Source of the DNA: an uncultured Bacillota bacterium
GTDB taxonomy: Bacteria; Bacillota_I; Bacilli_A; Erysipelotrichales; Erysipelotrichaceae
NCBI GenBank assembly: GCA_937919165.1
Contig: CALFPO010000041.1
Location: 1-64,000 of the forward strand
Direction: 5' to 3'
Length of the DNA stretch: 64,000 bases
Below, one piece after another: positions 33,953 to 42,191 of this stretch. The position numbers and the translations under genes are program-made. The notes under the pieces were generated by a model. That model saw only the letters and a list, made by a program, of their open reading frames with translations. It made no database searches and was not told the origin of the DNA. The first letter of the stretch is position 1; each line of letters opens with the position of its first letter.

Positions 33953-35332
33953 ATGGAAGAAAAGACAAACACTATAGGCAAAGAATTTACCATGCCTCAG
34001 CTTGTTAAATTTGTGGCTGCACCGATTGTGTCGAGACTTTTCATTTCGCTTCTTGGCACGCTTGATGATGGCTTGTTCATATCAAGATACTGTGGCGAAT
34101 ATGCTTTGGCTGCCTTCTCCATCTGCATGCCTTGGTTCATGATCATCGATGCTGCGTGCATGCTGTTTACGGCATCAGGAACCAAATGTTCAATGCTGAT
34201 GGGCGAGAAGAAGAATGAAGAGGCCAACAGAAGCTTCACAAGCATCTGCATCATTGCAGCGTGTGCAGGTCTGTCATTGACCTTGATCCTTTCGCTTTTC
34301 AGGGAAGAGATAATCACCTTCATGGGCGCAAGCGAAGTTACCTTGCCTTATGCGATGCAATATACCAGCATCTCAAGGTTCTATACACCTATGATCATCC
34401 TTTCTGGTGTCTTCCAGAGATTCTATGTCATTGCCGGAAAGCCTAAGATGGCTGTTGTATCGACAGTGTCAAGCACCATCATGAATTTCTTCTTCGATTG
34501 GCTTTTCATCTGCCGGATGAGGACAGGACTTGTCGGAACGGCATATGCCAATCTCATAAGCAACTCTGTCATAACCATCATGGCCATCATATTCTTCCTG
34601 AACAAGAAGCGCGAGATCCATTTCGGCAAGCCATTAAGCAATCCTTGGCCATTCTTAAAGGATACAATCAGGCTTGGATCATCTTCAGCTCTCACTTCTT
34701 TGGCTCTTTCGGTAAACAACTATATCAACAATATTGTGCTTTTGAACTATGGCGGCGACCTGATGATTGCAGCATCGACTGTCGTCGGCAACATCCAGTT
34801 CACCTTCATGAATGGACTGTTTGGAATGACGGGTGCGGTATCGCCGATCGTCAGCTATGCCTATGGCGAGAAGAACGTCAAGAAGCTGTCTCGCATCATC
34901 AAGCAGTTTACGCAAATCACGCTTGGCTTATCGATTACTTTGACATGTCTATTCCTTCTGACGAAGAAGCCATCCATCGCCCTATATCTCATGAATTCTA
35001 CTGAGCCTAGAATCAGAAGCCTTGTCGAGTATGGAATGCTTTCTGCTCCATATGTCTTCCTGTTCTTTGGCTTCAATATCATGGTTCAGGAGGTCGCTTT
35101 GGCTGTAGATAACACCAAGATCAGCACGATCCTTTCAACGCTGGAAAACATTATCCTGTCTAACCTGACGACCATCCTGCTTCCTTATCTGTTTGGGGTT
35201 GATGCCTTGTGGTATTCGTTCATCGTAACGGAAGCGATAACTCTCATCTTCTCCTTGTATTTTGTCAACAAATATAAAGACGCATATGGATATGGTAGAA
35301 GCGGAAAAGCTACTGCAATAGAAAACAAATAG
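33953..35332 (+). CDS. MATE family efflux transporter
   Basis: This 459-residue integral membrane protein has about 12 helices and the internal two-fold pattern of MATE transporters, which export drugs or metabolites in exchange for Na+ or H+. Family segments include FISLLGTLDDGLFISRYCGE near the start, ASGTKCSMLMGEKKNEEA and AVSPIVSYAYGEKN in the second half. No ribosome binding site is visible before the ATG, and the best upstream box is a weak TAAACT. The substrate is unknown. Confidence 0.88.
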   Translation: MEEKTNTIGKEFTMPQLVKFVAAPIVSRLFISLLGTLDDGLFISRYCGEYALAAFSICMPWFMIIDAACMLFTASGTKCSMLMGEKKNEEANRSFTSICIIAACAGLSLTLILSLFREEIITFMGASEVTLPYAMQYTSISRFYTPMIILSGVFQRFYVIAGKPKMAVVSTVSSTIMNFFFDWLFICRMRTGLVGTAYANLISNSVITIMAIIFFLNKKREIHFGKPLSNPWPFLKDTIRLGSSSALTSLALSVNNYINNIVLLNYGGDLMIAASTVVGNIQFTFMNGLFGMTGAVSPIVSYAYGEKNVKKLSRIIKQFTQITLGLSITLTCLFLLTKKPSIALYLMNSTEPRIRSLVEYGMLSAPYVFLFFGFNIMVQEVALAVDNTKISTILSTLENIILSNLTTILLPYLFGVDALWYSFIVTEAITLIFSLYFVNKYKDAYGYGRSGKATAIENK

Positions 35333-35335
35333 AAG

Positions 35336-35359
35336 AAAAAGCCTTGCGATGCAAGGCTT
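35336..35359 (-). terminator. Terminator after ilvD-like gene
   Basis: AAGCCTTGC at 35339-35347 pairs with GCAAGGCTT at 35351-35359. The A-run at 35336-35340 gives the T-tail on the minus strand. It may also slow plus-strand readthrough from the MATE gene. Confidence 0.75.
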
Positions 35360-37025
35360 ATCTAATATCGATCTTATCTAATAATGTTGTCGCACCATGT
35401 TCGCTTGTCGAGCAGTTTTCGCGATACAGGGTCAGCCAGCCGATTGCTGGCTTGATGATTGGCTTGAAGTTCTCTCTTCTTCTGGCAAGCTCTTCATCGG
35501 AAACCTTCAGAACTATCGATCTGCTTAGGATATCGATGTCGATGATGTCGCCGTTTTCGATGAGGGCGATATTGCCTCCTTCATAGGCTTCAGGTGTGAC
35601 ATGTCCGATAGCCAGTCCACCGGTAGCGCCGGAGAATCTGCCATCAGTGATCAAGGCAACCTTATCTCCTAAACCTTTGCCGAGGATGGCAGCCATGAAG
35701 GTTTCGATATGAGGCATGCCAGGTGAGCCCTTTGGTCCTTCGTATCTGACGATGACGACGTCGCCTTCCTTTATTTCGCTGTCGATGGCAGCCTTCCAGG
35801 CATCATCTTGCGATTCATATACTCTAGCTGGTCCGCTGAAATGCCATACCTTAGGGTCTACAGCTGAGAACTTGACGATAGCCGTATCGGAGATGTTGCC
35901 TTTAAGTACAGCAAGTCCGCCTTCTTCATTGATTGGGCTATCTGCCGTATGGATGACATCGGTGTTTGTGTTCTTGGCTTTTTCGACCCTTTCTTTCATG
36001 CTGAGGAACTGTCCTTTAGCGTCAAGATCGAGCTTTCCGGCCTTGGCTAGCTCAAGACATACAGCATCGATGCCACCTGCTTCATCGAAGTCGACCATTG
36101 TATATGTCGGATGGCTAGGATAGATGGAAAGAAGAGTAGGAATCTCTTTCGATATCCTATCGAATTCGTTTATGTCTATCTTGATTCCCAGCTGATTGGC
36201 GATGGCTGGTATATGCAGGAAGGTGTTTGTTGAAGCGCCAGTAGCCATAGCGTACTTGATGGCGTTTTCAAAGTTCTCTTTCTTGACGATGTCTCTTGGA
36301 CAGGTGTTGCTTACAGTGAGCTCAACAATCTTGGCTGCAGCTTCTTTGGCAAGATCTTTCCACTTCTGCGATGTAGCGCTTACTGTGGCATTTCCGCATG
36401 GCGACAAGCCGAGAATGTCGGCCATAGCGCACATGGTGTTGGCGGTGCCCATCATTGGGCAGGCACCAGGAGTTGGACAGACGTTTGCGACGATTTCCTT
36501 ATAGTCCTCTCTTGGCATCGATCCTTCCATGTAGGCGGCATAGGCCTGCTTGGTGTTGGTGATGGTGAGCGGTCTGCCTTTGAAGCAGCCAGGCGTCATA
36601 TATCCTCCGGTAAACATGACGGATGGAATGTTGACTCTGAATAGTCCCATCATCATGCCAGGTACGATCTTGTCGCTTGTGGAAAGCAGGATCATGCCAT
36701 CCAGCTGATTGAGTTCGGCTAAAGTCTCAACTTCCATAGATACAAGATCTCTTGATGGAAGGGTGTATCTGTCGCCTGGCGTATTTGAGCAGATGCCATC
36801 GCATATGCCAAGTGCAGGCAATTCTCTAGGCAGACAGCCTTTCTCATAGATCTCTTTCTTGATGATCTCGACCGCTTCCTTGAAGTGGAAGTGGCCAGGA
36901 TTCATTTCATTCCAGCCGTTGATTATTCCGATTATCGGTTTCTTGACGTCATCCTTGCTGACGCCAGTAGCGTAAAGCAATGCATTGCGATGGTCCATCG
37001 ACTCTTCAGACCACTTGTATTTCAT
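35358..37025 (-). CDS. IlvD/Edd family dehydratase (sugar acid or dihydroxyacid dehydratase)
   Basis: This 555-residue member of the IlvD/Edd family dehydrates dihydroxyacids or sugar acids using an Fe-S cluster and Mg. It has WNEMNPGHFHF, GICDGICSN, SDKIVPGMMMG, GACPMMGTANTM (Cys189), DGRFSG and GHVTPEA. The cysteine of the usual NCDK motif is Ser117 here, so the cluster ligation must differ from classical enzymes; extra cysteines at 75 and 79 are candidates. No other ilv genes are near, and it shares an operon with a zinc alcohol dehydrogenase, so sugar acid catabolism is more likely than valine/isoleucine synthesis. GGAGG precedes the ATG. Confidence 0.82.
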   Translation of the reverse strand: MKYKWSEESMDHRNALLYATGVSKDDVKKPIIGIINGWNEMNPGHFHFKEAVEIIKKEIYEKGCLPRELPALGICDGICSNTPGDRYTLPSRDLVSMEVETLAELNQLDGMILLSTSDKIVPGMMMGLFRVNIPSVMFTGGYMTPGCFKGRPLTITNTKQAYAAYMEGSMPREDYKEIVANVCPTPGACPMMGTANTMCAMADILGLSPCGNATVSATSQKWKDLAKEAAAKIVELTVSNTCPRDIVKKENFENAIKYAMATGASTNTFLHIPAIANQLGIKIDINEFDRISKEIPTLLSIYPSHPTYTMVDFDEAGGIDAVCLELAKAGKLDLDAKGQFLSMKERVEKAKNTNTDVIHTADSPINEEGGLAVLKGNISDTAIVKFSAVDPKVWHFSGPARVYESQDDAWKAAIDSEIKEGDVVIVRYEGPKGSPGMPHIETFMAAILGKGLGDKVALITDGRFSGATGGLAIGHVTPEAYEGGNIALIENGDIIDIDILSRSIVLKVSDEELARRRENFKPIIKPAIGWLTLYRENCSTSEHGATTLLDKIDIR

Positions 37026-37028
37026 ATG

Positions 37029-38033
37029 TCATTCCTCCTCTGGATGGATAAGTACCTTGATGGCGTTGGTGTTTACGGCATCGATGTTGCATTTGATGGC
37101 TTCCTCTAGTTTGGATAGAGGATAGATGTGGGTAATCAATTGTTCAAGATTGACATGCGTTGCTATCTCAAGAGCTTCTTCGAAGTCGTTGTTATAGCCT
37201 TGGGTACCGACAATCCTGATCTGTTTGTTTATGAGAATCGAGGCATCGAAGGTGATGTTGGGATTCTCAAAGATGCCGACCTGAACGAGAGTTCCGTCAA
37301 CCTTGAGGCATTCGAGACAACTATTGAAGGTTGCTTCCTTGCCGATGACCTCAAAGGCGATGTCATAGAGATTGTCGTTGCTGTCTTTGCTAGGATTGAT
37401 GGTCCTAGATACGCCAAGCTTCCTTGCGGCATCAAGTCTTGCTTCAGAGAGATCGACAATCGAGATATTGTCTATGCCTTTGTATGAGAGTATGGCAGCT
37501 ATGAATAGGCCAATCGTTCCGGCTCCATAGATGATCACCGAGTCGCCTTTCTTGGCGTTTGATCTTTTTACGGCTCTGTTGGCTACCGATAGGGGTTCGA
37601 TGAGCGAACCGATGTCATATGACATATTGTCCTTTAGCTTGAACAGGTGTTCGCTTCGACATACGACATAGTCAGCCATTGCTCCATCACCGATGCGATA
37701 GGAGAACGAGGCGTTTTCGCACTGTCCATAGTTTCCGCTTAGGCAGGCTGGGCATTTTCCACAGTTGATGATCGGTTCAAGCGTTACCCTATCGCCGACC
37801 TTGAAGCCATGATTGTCTTTTCCGATGGCTACGATGTCGCCAGAGAACTCATGTCCTATGGTAGTAGGAAGCTTCACTGCCGGATGCTTGCCTTTGAAGA
37901 TATGAAGATCAGAACCGCAGATCGAAGAGGACTTTACCTTGACAACAGCTTCATTGTCGTCAAAAGGCCTTATCTCTTTATCTTCGATTATGATCTTATA
38001 AGGTTCTATTACCCTCGCTATGCGATTTTTCAT
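37029..38033 (-). CDS. Zinc-dependent alcohol/polyol dehydrogenase (MDR family)
   Basis: This 334-residue NAD(P)-dependent enzyme is like sorbitol or threonine dehydrogenases. Catalytic zinc ligands lie in SSICGSDLH and GHEFSGDIV. The structural zinc site is the four-cysteine lobe CGKCPACLSGNYGQC, and the Rossmann loop is YGAGTIGLFIA. It is the first gene of the minus-strand pair with the IlvD-like dehydratase, three bases upstream of it, which suggests oxidation and dehydration of a sugar or polyol derivative. GGAGG precedes the ATG. Confidence 0.87.
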   Translation of the reverse strand: MKNRIARVIEPYKIIIEDKEIRPFDDNEAVVKVKSSSICGSDLHIFKGKHPAVKLPTTIGHEFSGDIVAIGKDNHGFKVGDRVTLEPIINCGKCPACLSGNYGQCENASFSYRIGDGAMADYVVCRSEHLFKLKDNMSYDIGSLIEPLSVANRAVKRSNAKKGDSVIIYGAGTIGLFIAAILSYKGIDNISIVDLSEARLDAARKLGVSRTINPSKDSNDNLYDIAFEVIGKEATFNSCLECLKVDGTLVQVGIFENPNITFDASILINKQIRIVGTQGYNNDFEEALEIATHVNLEQLITHIYPLSKLEEAIKCNIDAVNTNAIKVLIHPEEE

Positions 38034-38091
38034 GATGAACCTCCATCGTTTCCTTAATCATATCACATATGAACGAATAGACTGGTGAGGT

Positions 38092-38123
38092 AAAAAAGCT
38101 GAACGGTTGATCCGTTCAGCTTT
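38092..38123 (-). terminator. Terminator of the double-glycine leader operon
   Basis: AAAGCTGAACGG at 38095-38106 pairs with CCGTTCAGCTTT at 38112-38123. The A6 run at 38092-38097 gives the minus-strand T-tail. Confidence 0.85.
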
Positions 38124-38145
38124 CGGTCATTATTCTTTAGAACTG

Positions 38146-38514
38146 CTATTTTGTCTTGCTTAGACACTCTTCTAGAGTTGTAGACAGGAAGATATAATCG
38201 TCTTCATTCTTGATGATATTCTTGAGTCCACTAAGATCTCTGATGGCTTCTGTGATTTTGGTCTTACGGATGATTACAGACGTAGTGGTCTGTGCCTCGT
38301 TGATCTTCCTCCAGAAATCGCCTGCGCCAAACAGCGCATATGCCTTGTCGCCGCATTGTTCGAGAAGTCCGGTAACTTCCTTGAAGCAATCGTCTCCGCC
38401 GATTCCGGCTCCGCCTGTTACCTGCCTGAGTTCTTCGCTGGATAGTTCCTTCAATTTGCTTGCAAGAGATTCATACTTCATCTTGAGTGCATTAAGTTCA
38501 TCTTTTGTCTTCAT
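38146..38514 (-). CDS. Double-glycine leader protein B (bacteriocin- or RiPP-like)
   Basis: This 122-residue protein has a leader ending ELSSEELRQVTGG (GG at residues 34-35), the pattern cleaved by C39-peptidase ABC exporters. The predicted product is 87 residues, starts AGIGGDDC, is mostly helical and has three cysteines. AAAGGAAA precedes the ATG. It is 16 bases after a second gene of the same type. No C39 transporter, modification enzyme or obvious immunity gene is in the window. It could be a bacteriocin, a signalling peptide or a RiPP precursor; I do not recognise the mature part. Confidence 0.72.
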   Translation of the reverse strand: MKTKDELNALKMKYESLASKLKELSSEELRQVTGGAGIGGDDCFKEVTGLLEQCGDKAYALFGAGDFWRKINEAQTTTSVIIRKTKITEAIRDLSGLKNIIKNEDDYIFLSTTLEECLSKTK

Positions 38515-38530
38515 ATATGTTTTCCTTTGA

Positions 38531-38851
38531 TTAGCTCAAGATGTTAGAAATCTCTTGCAGCTTGCTGCATGTCATTTCTTTCAGAATGAAGTTGATATGA
38601 ATTGCCTCATCTAATGCCTCATCAACATAGCTCTTTCTCATTGATGGAGAAGTTTCCTTTATGGCGCAATCAACAAAAACAAGCAGTTTTGACTGACTGA
38701 TCTGTGGGTATTGTTCATTCAGTGATTCAAGTGTATCTTTGACATCTTTTAGGCGATTTGTGAGTTCATCATATTCCTCAGGGGTTCCTTGCCACTCTCC
38801 GCCTGTAACCTTCTTAAGTTCCTCTTCTTTGAGACCATTTCTTTCTGTCAT
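38531..38851 (-). CDS. Double-glycine leader protein A (bacteriocin- or RiPP-like)
   Basis: This 106-residue protein has a short leader GLKEEELKKVTGG (GG at residues 17-18) and a predicted 88-residue helical product starting EWQGTPEEYDEL, with two cysteines. The start at 38851 is set by GAGG nine bases upstream and by the TATAAT at 38885-38880; longer readings would run through the promoter. Its product matches its neighbour in size and helical character, though sequence similarity is weak. The two form one minus-strand operon. Confidence 0.7.
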   Translation of the reverse strand: MTERNGLKEEELKKVTGGEWQGTPEEYDELTNRLKDVKDTLESLNEQYPQISQSKLLVFVDCAIKETSPSMRKSYVDEALDEAIHINFILKEMTCSKLQEISNILS

Positions 38852-38879
38852 GTCGATAATCCTCGTTTCTTCTTGTTCC

Positions 38880-38885
38880 ATTATA
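38880..38885 (-). promoter_or_regulatory. Extended -10 box of the leader-protein operon
   Basis: On the minus strand TGG-TATAAT, with the box at 38885-38880. It gives a leader of about 20 bases containing the GAGG ribosome site for the gene at 38851. Confidence 0.55.
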
Positions 38886-38898
38886 CCATGGTAGTTAT

Positions 38899-38941
38899 CA
38901 CGAACATGTCTTCTCATTTTTTTGCAGGTCATTTGTTCGTG
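38899..38941. repeat. Inverted repeat upstream of leader-protein operon
   Basis: CACGAACA at 38899-38906 and TGTTCGTG at 38934-38941 form a perfect 8-base inverted repeat with a 27-base spacer. The inner arm overlaps the expected -35 region of the minus-strand promoter, which suits a regulator binding site. Confidence 0.45.
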
Positions 38942-38949
38942 TTTGTTGA

Positions 38950-38977
38950 TTGCAAAAAAGTTTAAAGAGTCTATACA
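38950..38977 (+). promoter_or_regulatory. Possible promoter of antitoxin remnant
   Basis: TTGCAA at 38950-38955, a 16-base spacer and TATACA at 38972-38977. Confidence 0.35.
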
Positions 38978-39027
38978 ACATCAAAAGAAAACAGTAAGTT
39001 ATAACGAATAAAAAGAGGTACGATATC

Positions 39028-39224
39028 ATGATCAATACAAACGTAACTGCACTTAGGAAAAACCTGTTCATTATGCTTAGCAACGCTATGAAACTAATGT
39101 AAATACAAGAAACGGAAATGCCGTCATTATATCTGAAGAAGAATATAATGGAATGAAAGCTACCATTGAAATAGGTGCCGATAAGAAGCTAAATAAAAAA
39201 ATACTTGATGTATCGATGGTCTGA
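39028..39224 (+). pseudogene. YefM/Phd-type antitoxin remnant, frameshifted
   Basis: From the ATG at 39028 (AGAGG upstream) the first frame encodes INTNVTALRKNL and then LSNA, the start of a YefM antitoxin, but hits TAA at 39100. From about 39087 another frame continues with YETNVNTRNGNAVIISEEEYNGM, the conserved YefM core, and ends at TGA 39222. One missing base near 39086 explains the break. The C-terminal toxin-binding tail is short and unlike the family, and no YoeB-type toxin follows. It looks like a dead module. Confidence 0.7.
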
Positions 39225-39258
39225 TGTTTCATATCAATAAAGAATAGACCATTAAGAT

Positions 39259-39272
39259 AGTAAGCGCTTGGT
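39259..39272. promoter_or_regulatory. Weak cre-like site
   Basis: AGTAAGCGCTTGGT matches the CcpA operator consensus at most positions, including the central AAGCGCTT. It lies between the antitoxin remnant and the histidine kinase gene. Confidence 0.25.
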
Positions 39273-39298
39273 TACATTATGAAAACATCTAAAATGAG

Positions 39299-39338
39299 AA
39301 GATAATCATTGGGCTCATATACGGGATTATCTTTTTTT
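39299..39338 (+). terminator. Terminator upstream of histidine kinase
   Basis: AAGATAATC at 39299-39307 pairs with GATTATCTT at 39325-39333, merging into a T7 run to 39338. It ends the antitoxin-remnant unit or acts as a leader terminator before the kinase. The rest of 38852-39390 holds only the promoter, repeat and remnant features listed. Confidence 0.65.
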
Positions 39339-39390
39339 GATAGCTGATGCATACTACCTCATTGTTCGGTTGGCGTGATAATATACAAAT

Positions 39391-41070
39391 ATGCTAAGAA
39401 AGCTTCTTACAGGATACATAATCGTTTCGATCTGTCTGTTTCTGTCATTGGGATATCTTGTTGCGGAGAAGTCATCGGCTTCCATCAAGGAAGAGCTCAT
39501 GAATACTGCCAACATTTCTTTGGACGAGTCTCAGCGTTCGATCATCAACATGATGAACAGCTCGAAGGATACAGCTCTGCAGATTGCGGCAAATACCACT
39601 GTCCAAAGCAGCATCCAGAACTTCATGAGCAGCGGCGACAGCAAGTATCTTGAAGAGCTCGATGCATATCTTGATGAATATCCAGGCATCTCCAACGTCT
39701 ACAGCAATATCTCCATCTATATGGATACCGATGCTGCAGCGGATGACTATAAGCATATCGAAAGTGGAGTCGACGAAGGAATCTTGGAGGCATATGACAA
39801 GCCATATAGATTCTTCTGGCAGAAAAGCAGCATGGGCGACAACGTCATACTCAGACAGCTAAAGGCTGTCTATTCCAGCAAGGACTATAAGACTATTCTG
39901 GGCGTCATAGCGGTCGATACCAATGTCGATTCGATCAGATCGATTGCGGAAGCGGCAAATTCGACCGGCAACAGGCTCTATCTTGTGAGCGATAGCGGGG
40001 AGATAGTATATCCGCACTACAACTATGACCATATATCTGATGATGTGCTGATGCATCAGGAAAGCGTTGAGCTTGAGATCGACGACAATCTGCTGCTGAT
40101 AAGGATGATAAATGACAGCGGCTGGAAGCTCATCAAGGTCATTTCGATAGCCAAGATCAACGAAAGAAGCGAAGCCATCAAGGAAACGATCATCTTCTTG
40201 ACGATTGCTTTTGCGTGCGTTTCGCTGCTTGTTGCGATTGTGTTCATCAGCCAATTCCTGAAGCCTGTAATAAAGCTTTCAGACAAGATGGCGAAGGTAA
40301 AGGCCGGAGACCTTGAGATGATAGAGGAAGGTCCAAGAGGCGAGGTAGCCGATCTTTATGACAGCTACAACTACATGATAGATAGGATCAACAAGGAGAT
40401 CGATTCCAACTACATGTCCAAGATCAGGGAAAAGGATTCTGAACTCAAGGCCTTGCAGGCCCAGATAAACCCGCATTTCCTCTACAACACCCTCGATTCG
40501 ATAAACTGGATGGCGCTGCAGTACGGCGCAAAGGACATCTCGAAGATGGTTCTGGCGCTTTCGGACATGTTCAGGCTTTCGCTGAACAAGGGCAAGAACA
40601 TCCTTTCGATCAAGGATGAGATAAGACAGGTGGATTCCTACATCACACTGCAGAAGGAGCGATACTCCGATAGCTTCGATGTGAAGTATGAGATAGATGA
40701 GAATATCGAAGACAGGAAAGTGCTGAAGATGCTGCTGCAGCCGATTGTGGAGAATGCGATCATCCATGGCTTTGAGAGTCTGGAGAAGGATGGCATCATA
40801 ATCATCAAGGTCAAGGATATGAAGGATGGCACCTATTTTGAGGTAAGAAACAACGGCAAGCTGGTCGATCTTGAGACCATCAACAAGAGCCTCAATGACG
40901 ACGTGCAGGATGATGTCCGCAAGGGCTATGGCATATATAATGTGAATGAGAGAATAAAGGCACTGTATGGCGAGGAATATGGTCTGCAGTACAGCATAGA
41001 TGGAATATGGACGGTTGCATCATTCTTGATACCTTTGGAGACAGAATATGTTGAAAGTATTGATAGCTGA
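39391..41070 (+). CDS. Sensor histidine kinase, YesM/LytS type
   Basis: This 559-residue kinase has an N-terminal membrane helix (residues ~5-25), a ~230-residue extracellular sensor, a second helix (around 260-285), a HAMP-like linker, and a His_kinase (PF06580) domain. The phospho-accepting His is in ALQAQINPHFLYNTLDSINW, followed by QPIVENAIIHGF and GYGIYNVNERIKALYG for ATP binding. No ribosome binding site precedes the ATG; GATAAT at 39377-39382 is close upstream. It overlaps the response regulator gene by 23 bases and probably senses the substrate of the importer downstream. Confidence 0.92.
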   Translation: MLRKLLTGYIIVSICLFLSLGYLVAEKSSASIKEELMNTANISLDESQRSIINMMNSSKDTALQIAANTTVQSSIQNFMSSGDSKYLEELDAYLDEYPGISNVYSNISIYMDTDAAADDYKHIESGVDEGILEAYDKPYRFFWQKSSMGDNVILRQLKAVYSSKDYKTILGVIAVDTNVDSIRSIAEAANSTGNRLYLVSDSGEIVYPHYNYDHISDDVLMHQESVELEIDDNLLLIRMINDSGWKLIKVISIAKINERSEAIKETIIFLTIAFACVSLLVAIVFISQFLKPVIKLSDKMAKVKAGDLEMIEEGPRGEVADLYDSYNYMIDRINKEIDSNYMSKIREKDSELKALQAQINPHFLYNTLDSINWMALQYGAKDISKMVLALSDMFRLSLNKGKNILSIKDEIRQVDSYITLQKERYSDSFDVKYEIDENIEDRKVLKMLLQPIVENAIIHGFESLEKDGIIIIKVKDMKDGTYFEVRNNGKLVDLETINKSLNDDVQDDVRKGYGIYNVNERIKALYGEEYGLQYSIDGIWTVASFLIPLETEYVESIDS

Positions 41071-42127
41071 TGACGAGAGAAGATCAAGGGAAGGATTAAG
41101 GAGCGTCATAGACTGGGATGATCTTGATATGGAGGTAGCCCACTGCGCCAAGGATGGAAAAGAAGCCCTTGATTTCATCAACAATAATGAGATAGATATC
41201 CTGATAACCGATATCAGGATGCCGGAGATGGATGGCATCGAGCTGATCAAGAATATCGCTATCGCCAACAAGGACATCTCGATCATCATCCTTTCGGGTT
41301 ATGGAGACTTTTCTTATGCCCAGAAGGCGATCCGCTATGGCGTATCGAACTACCTGCTTAAGCCTGTGCATCTCGATGAACTGACAGATATCTTGAGATC
41401 CATCAAAGAGAAGCGCAAGGAAGGCGTATCTAGGGTCTATGTGGAAGACAGCGAGAAGAAAAGATACGATGAGCAGCAGAAGGGAAACGTTGATGGCCAG
41501 ATTGCTGCAATGATCGAATGCGTAAAGAGCGGAAACAAGGAAGAGGCTCTATCCATTTCGGCAAAGATCTACGAAACCATCAAGAATGAAGACTATCCTC
41601 TTGCGATGTACAAGCAGGTAGTCCTCAAATGCATCAACAGGATGAATATGGCGATACAGAGCGACCTCAATTATGAACTGACCTATTTCAACGATACCGA
41701 AAGGCTCATGGACATCACGATAGCCAAGGAATTCGATGACATCAAAGGCAAGATTGACGCATTCATAGCTGAACTATGCGAATACATGAATAAGGTAAAC
41801 AGCGAAAACCGTGGATCTTTGGTATACATGCTGAAGAAGATTGTCGATGAAAGATATTCTGACAGCAAGATGACTTTGAATGACTTGAGCGAAGAGCTTG
41901 AAGTGACGCCAAACTATCTGGGAAGACTCTTCAAGGAGGAGATGGGAGTCCAGTTTTCGGATTATCTTGAACAGCTGAGGATGGAGAATGCCAAGAAGCT
42001 ATTGAAGAGCACTAACCTGAAGATATATGAGATAGCTGATGATTGCGGATACAATGATGGCCAGTATTTCGCTAAGGCTTTCAAGAAATATACGGGAATG
42101 ACCCCTTTGGAATACAAGAAAAATTAG
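41048..42127 (+). CDS. AraC-type response regulator (YesN-like)
   Basis: This 359-residue regulator has a receiver domain (IADDERR, phosphoacceptor Asp55 in ITDIRMPEMDG, YLLKPVH). A linker and a C-terminal AraC double helix-turn-helix follow, with TLNDLSEELEVTPNYLGRLFKEE and IYEIADDCGYNDGQYFAKAFKKYTG. It is the partner of the overlapping YesM-type kinase. GGAG before the ATG supports the start. By position it likely activates the substrate-binding protein gene that starts 107 bases after its stop. Confidence 0.93.
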   Translation: MLKVLIADDERRSREGLRSVIDWDDLDMEVAHCAKDGKEALDFINNNEIDILITDIRMPEMDGIELIKNIAIANKDISIIILSGYGDFSYAQKAIRYGVSNYLLKPVHLDELTDILRSIKEKRKEGVSRVYVEDSEKKRYDEQQKGNVDGQIAAMIECVKSGNKEEALSISAKIYETIKNEDYPLAMYKQVVLKCINRMNMAIQSDLNYELTYFNDTERLMDITIAKEFDDIKGKIDAFIAELCEYMNKVNSENRGSLVYMLKKIVDERYSDSKMTLNDLSEELEVTPNYLGRLFKEEMGVQFSDYLEQLRMENAKKLLKSTNLKIYEIADDCGYNDGQYFAKAFKKYTGMTPLEYKKN

Positions 42128-42166
42128 TGTTGAAAATTACACAAAATTGTAGTTTTGGTTCATTAT

Positions 42167-42180
42167 ATTAAGCGCTTTCA
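42167..42180. promoter_or_regulatory. cre-like site before first Liv-type operon
   Basis: Read on the minus strand it is TGAAAGCGCTTAAT, matching the CcpA operator consensus at 13 of 14 positions by eye. It lies directly upstream of the -10 box at 42186-42191, so binding would block the promoter. Confidence 0.5.
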
Positions 42181-42185
42181 TTTTT

Positions 42186-42191
42186 TATAAT
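42186..42191 (+). promoter_or_regulatory. -10 box of the first Liv-type importer operon
   Basis: TATAAT at 42186-42191, with AAGGAGG just before the ATG at 42235. No strong -35 box is visible, which fits a promoter needing an activator such as the adjacent response regulator. Confidence 0.5.

Noticed and set aside
35358..37025. Calling the IlvD/Edd protein a valine/isoleucine biosynthesis enzyme (ilvD)
   Set aside because: No ilv or leu genes are nearby, it is paired with a zinc alcohol dehydrogenase, and a key cluster cysteine is replaced.
38898..39083. Minus-strand 61-residue hydrophobic reading frame
   Set aside because: It overlaps the promoter and repeat of the leader-protein operon and the antitoxin remnant, has AT-rich random-looking composition and no ribosome site.
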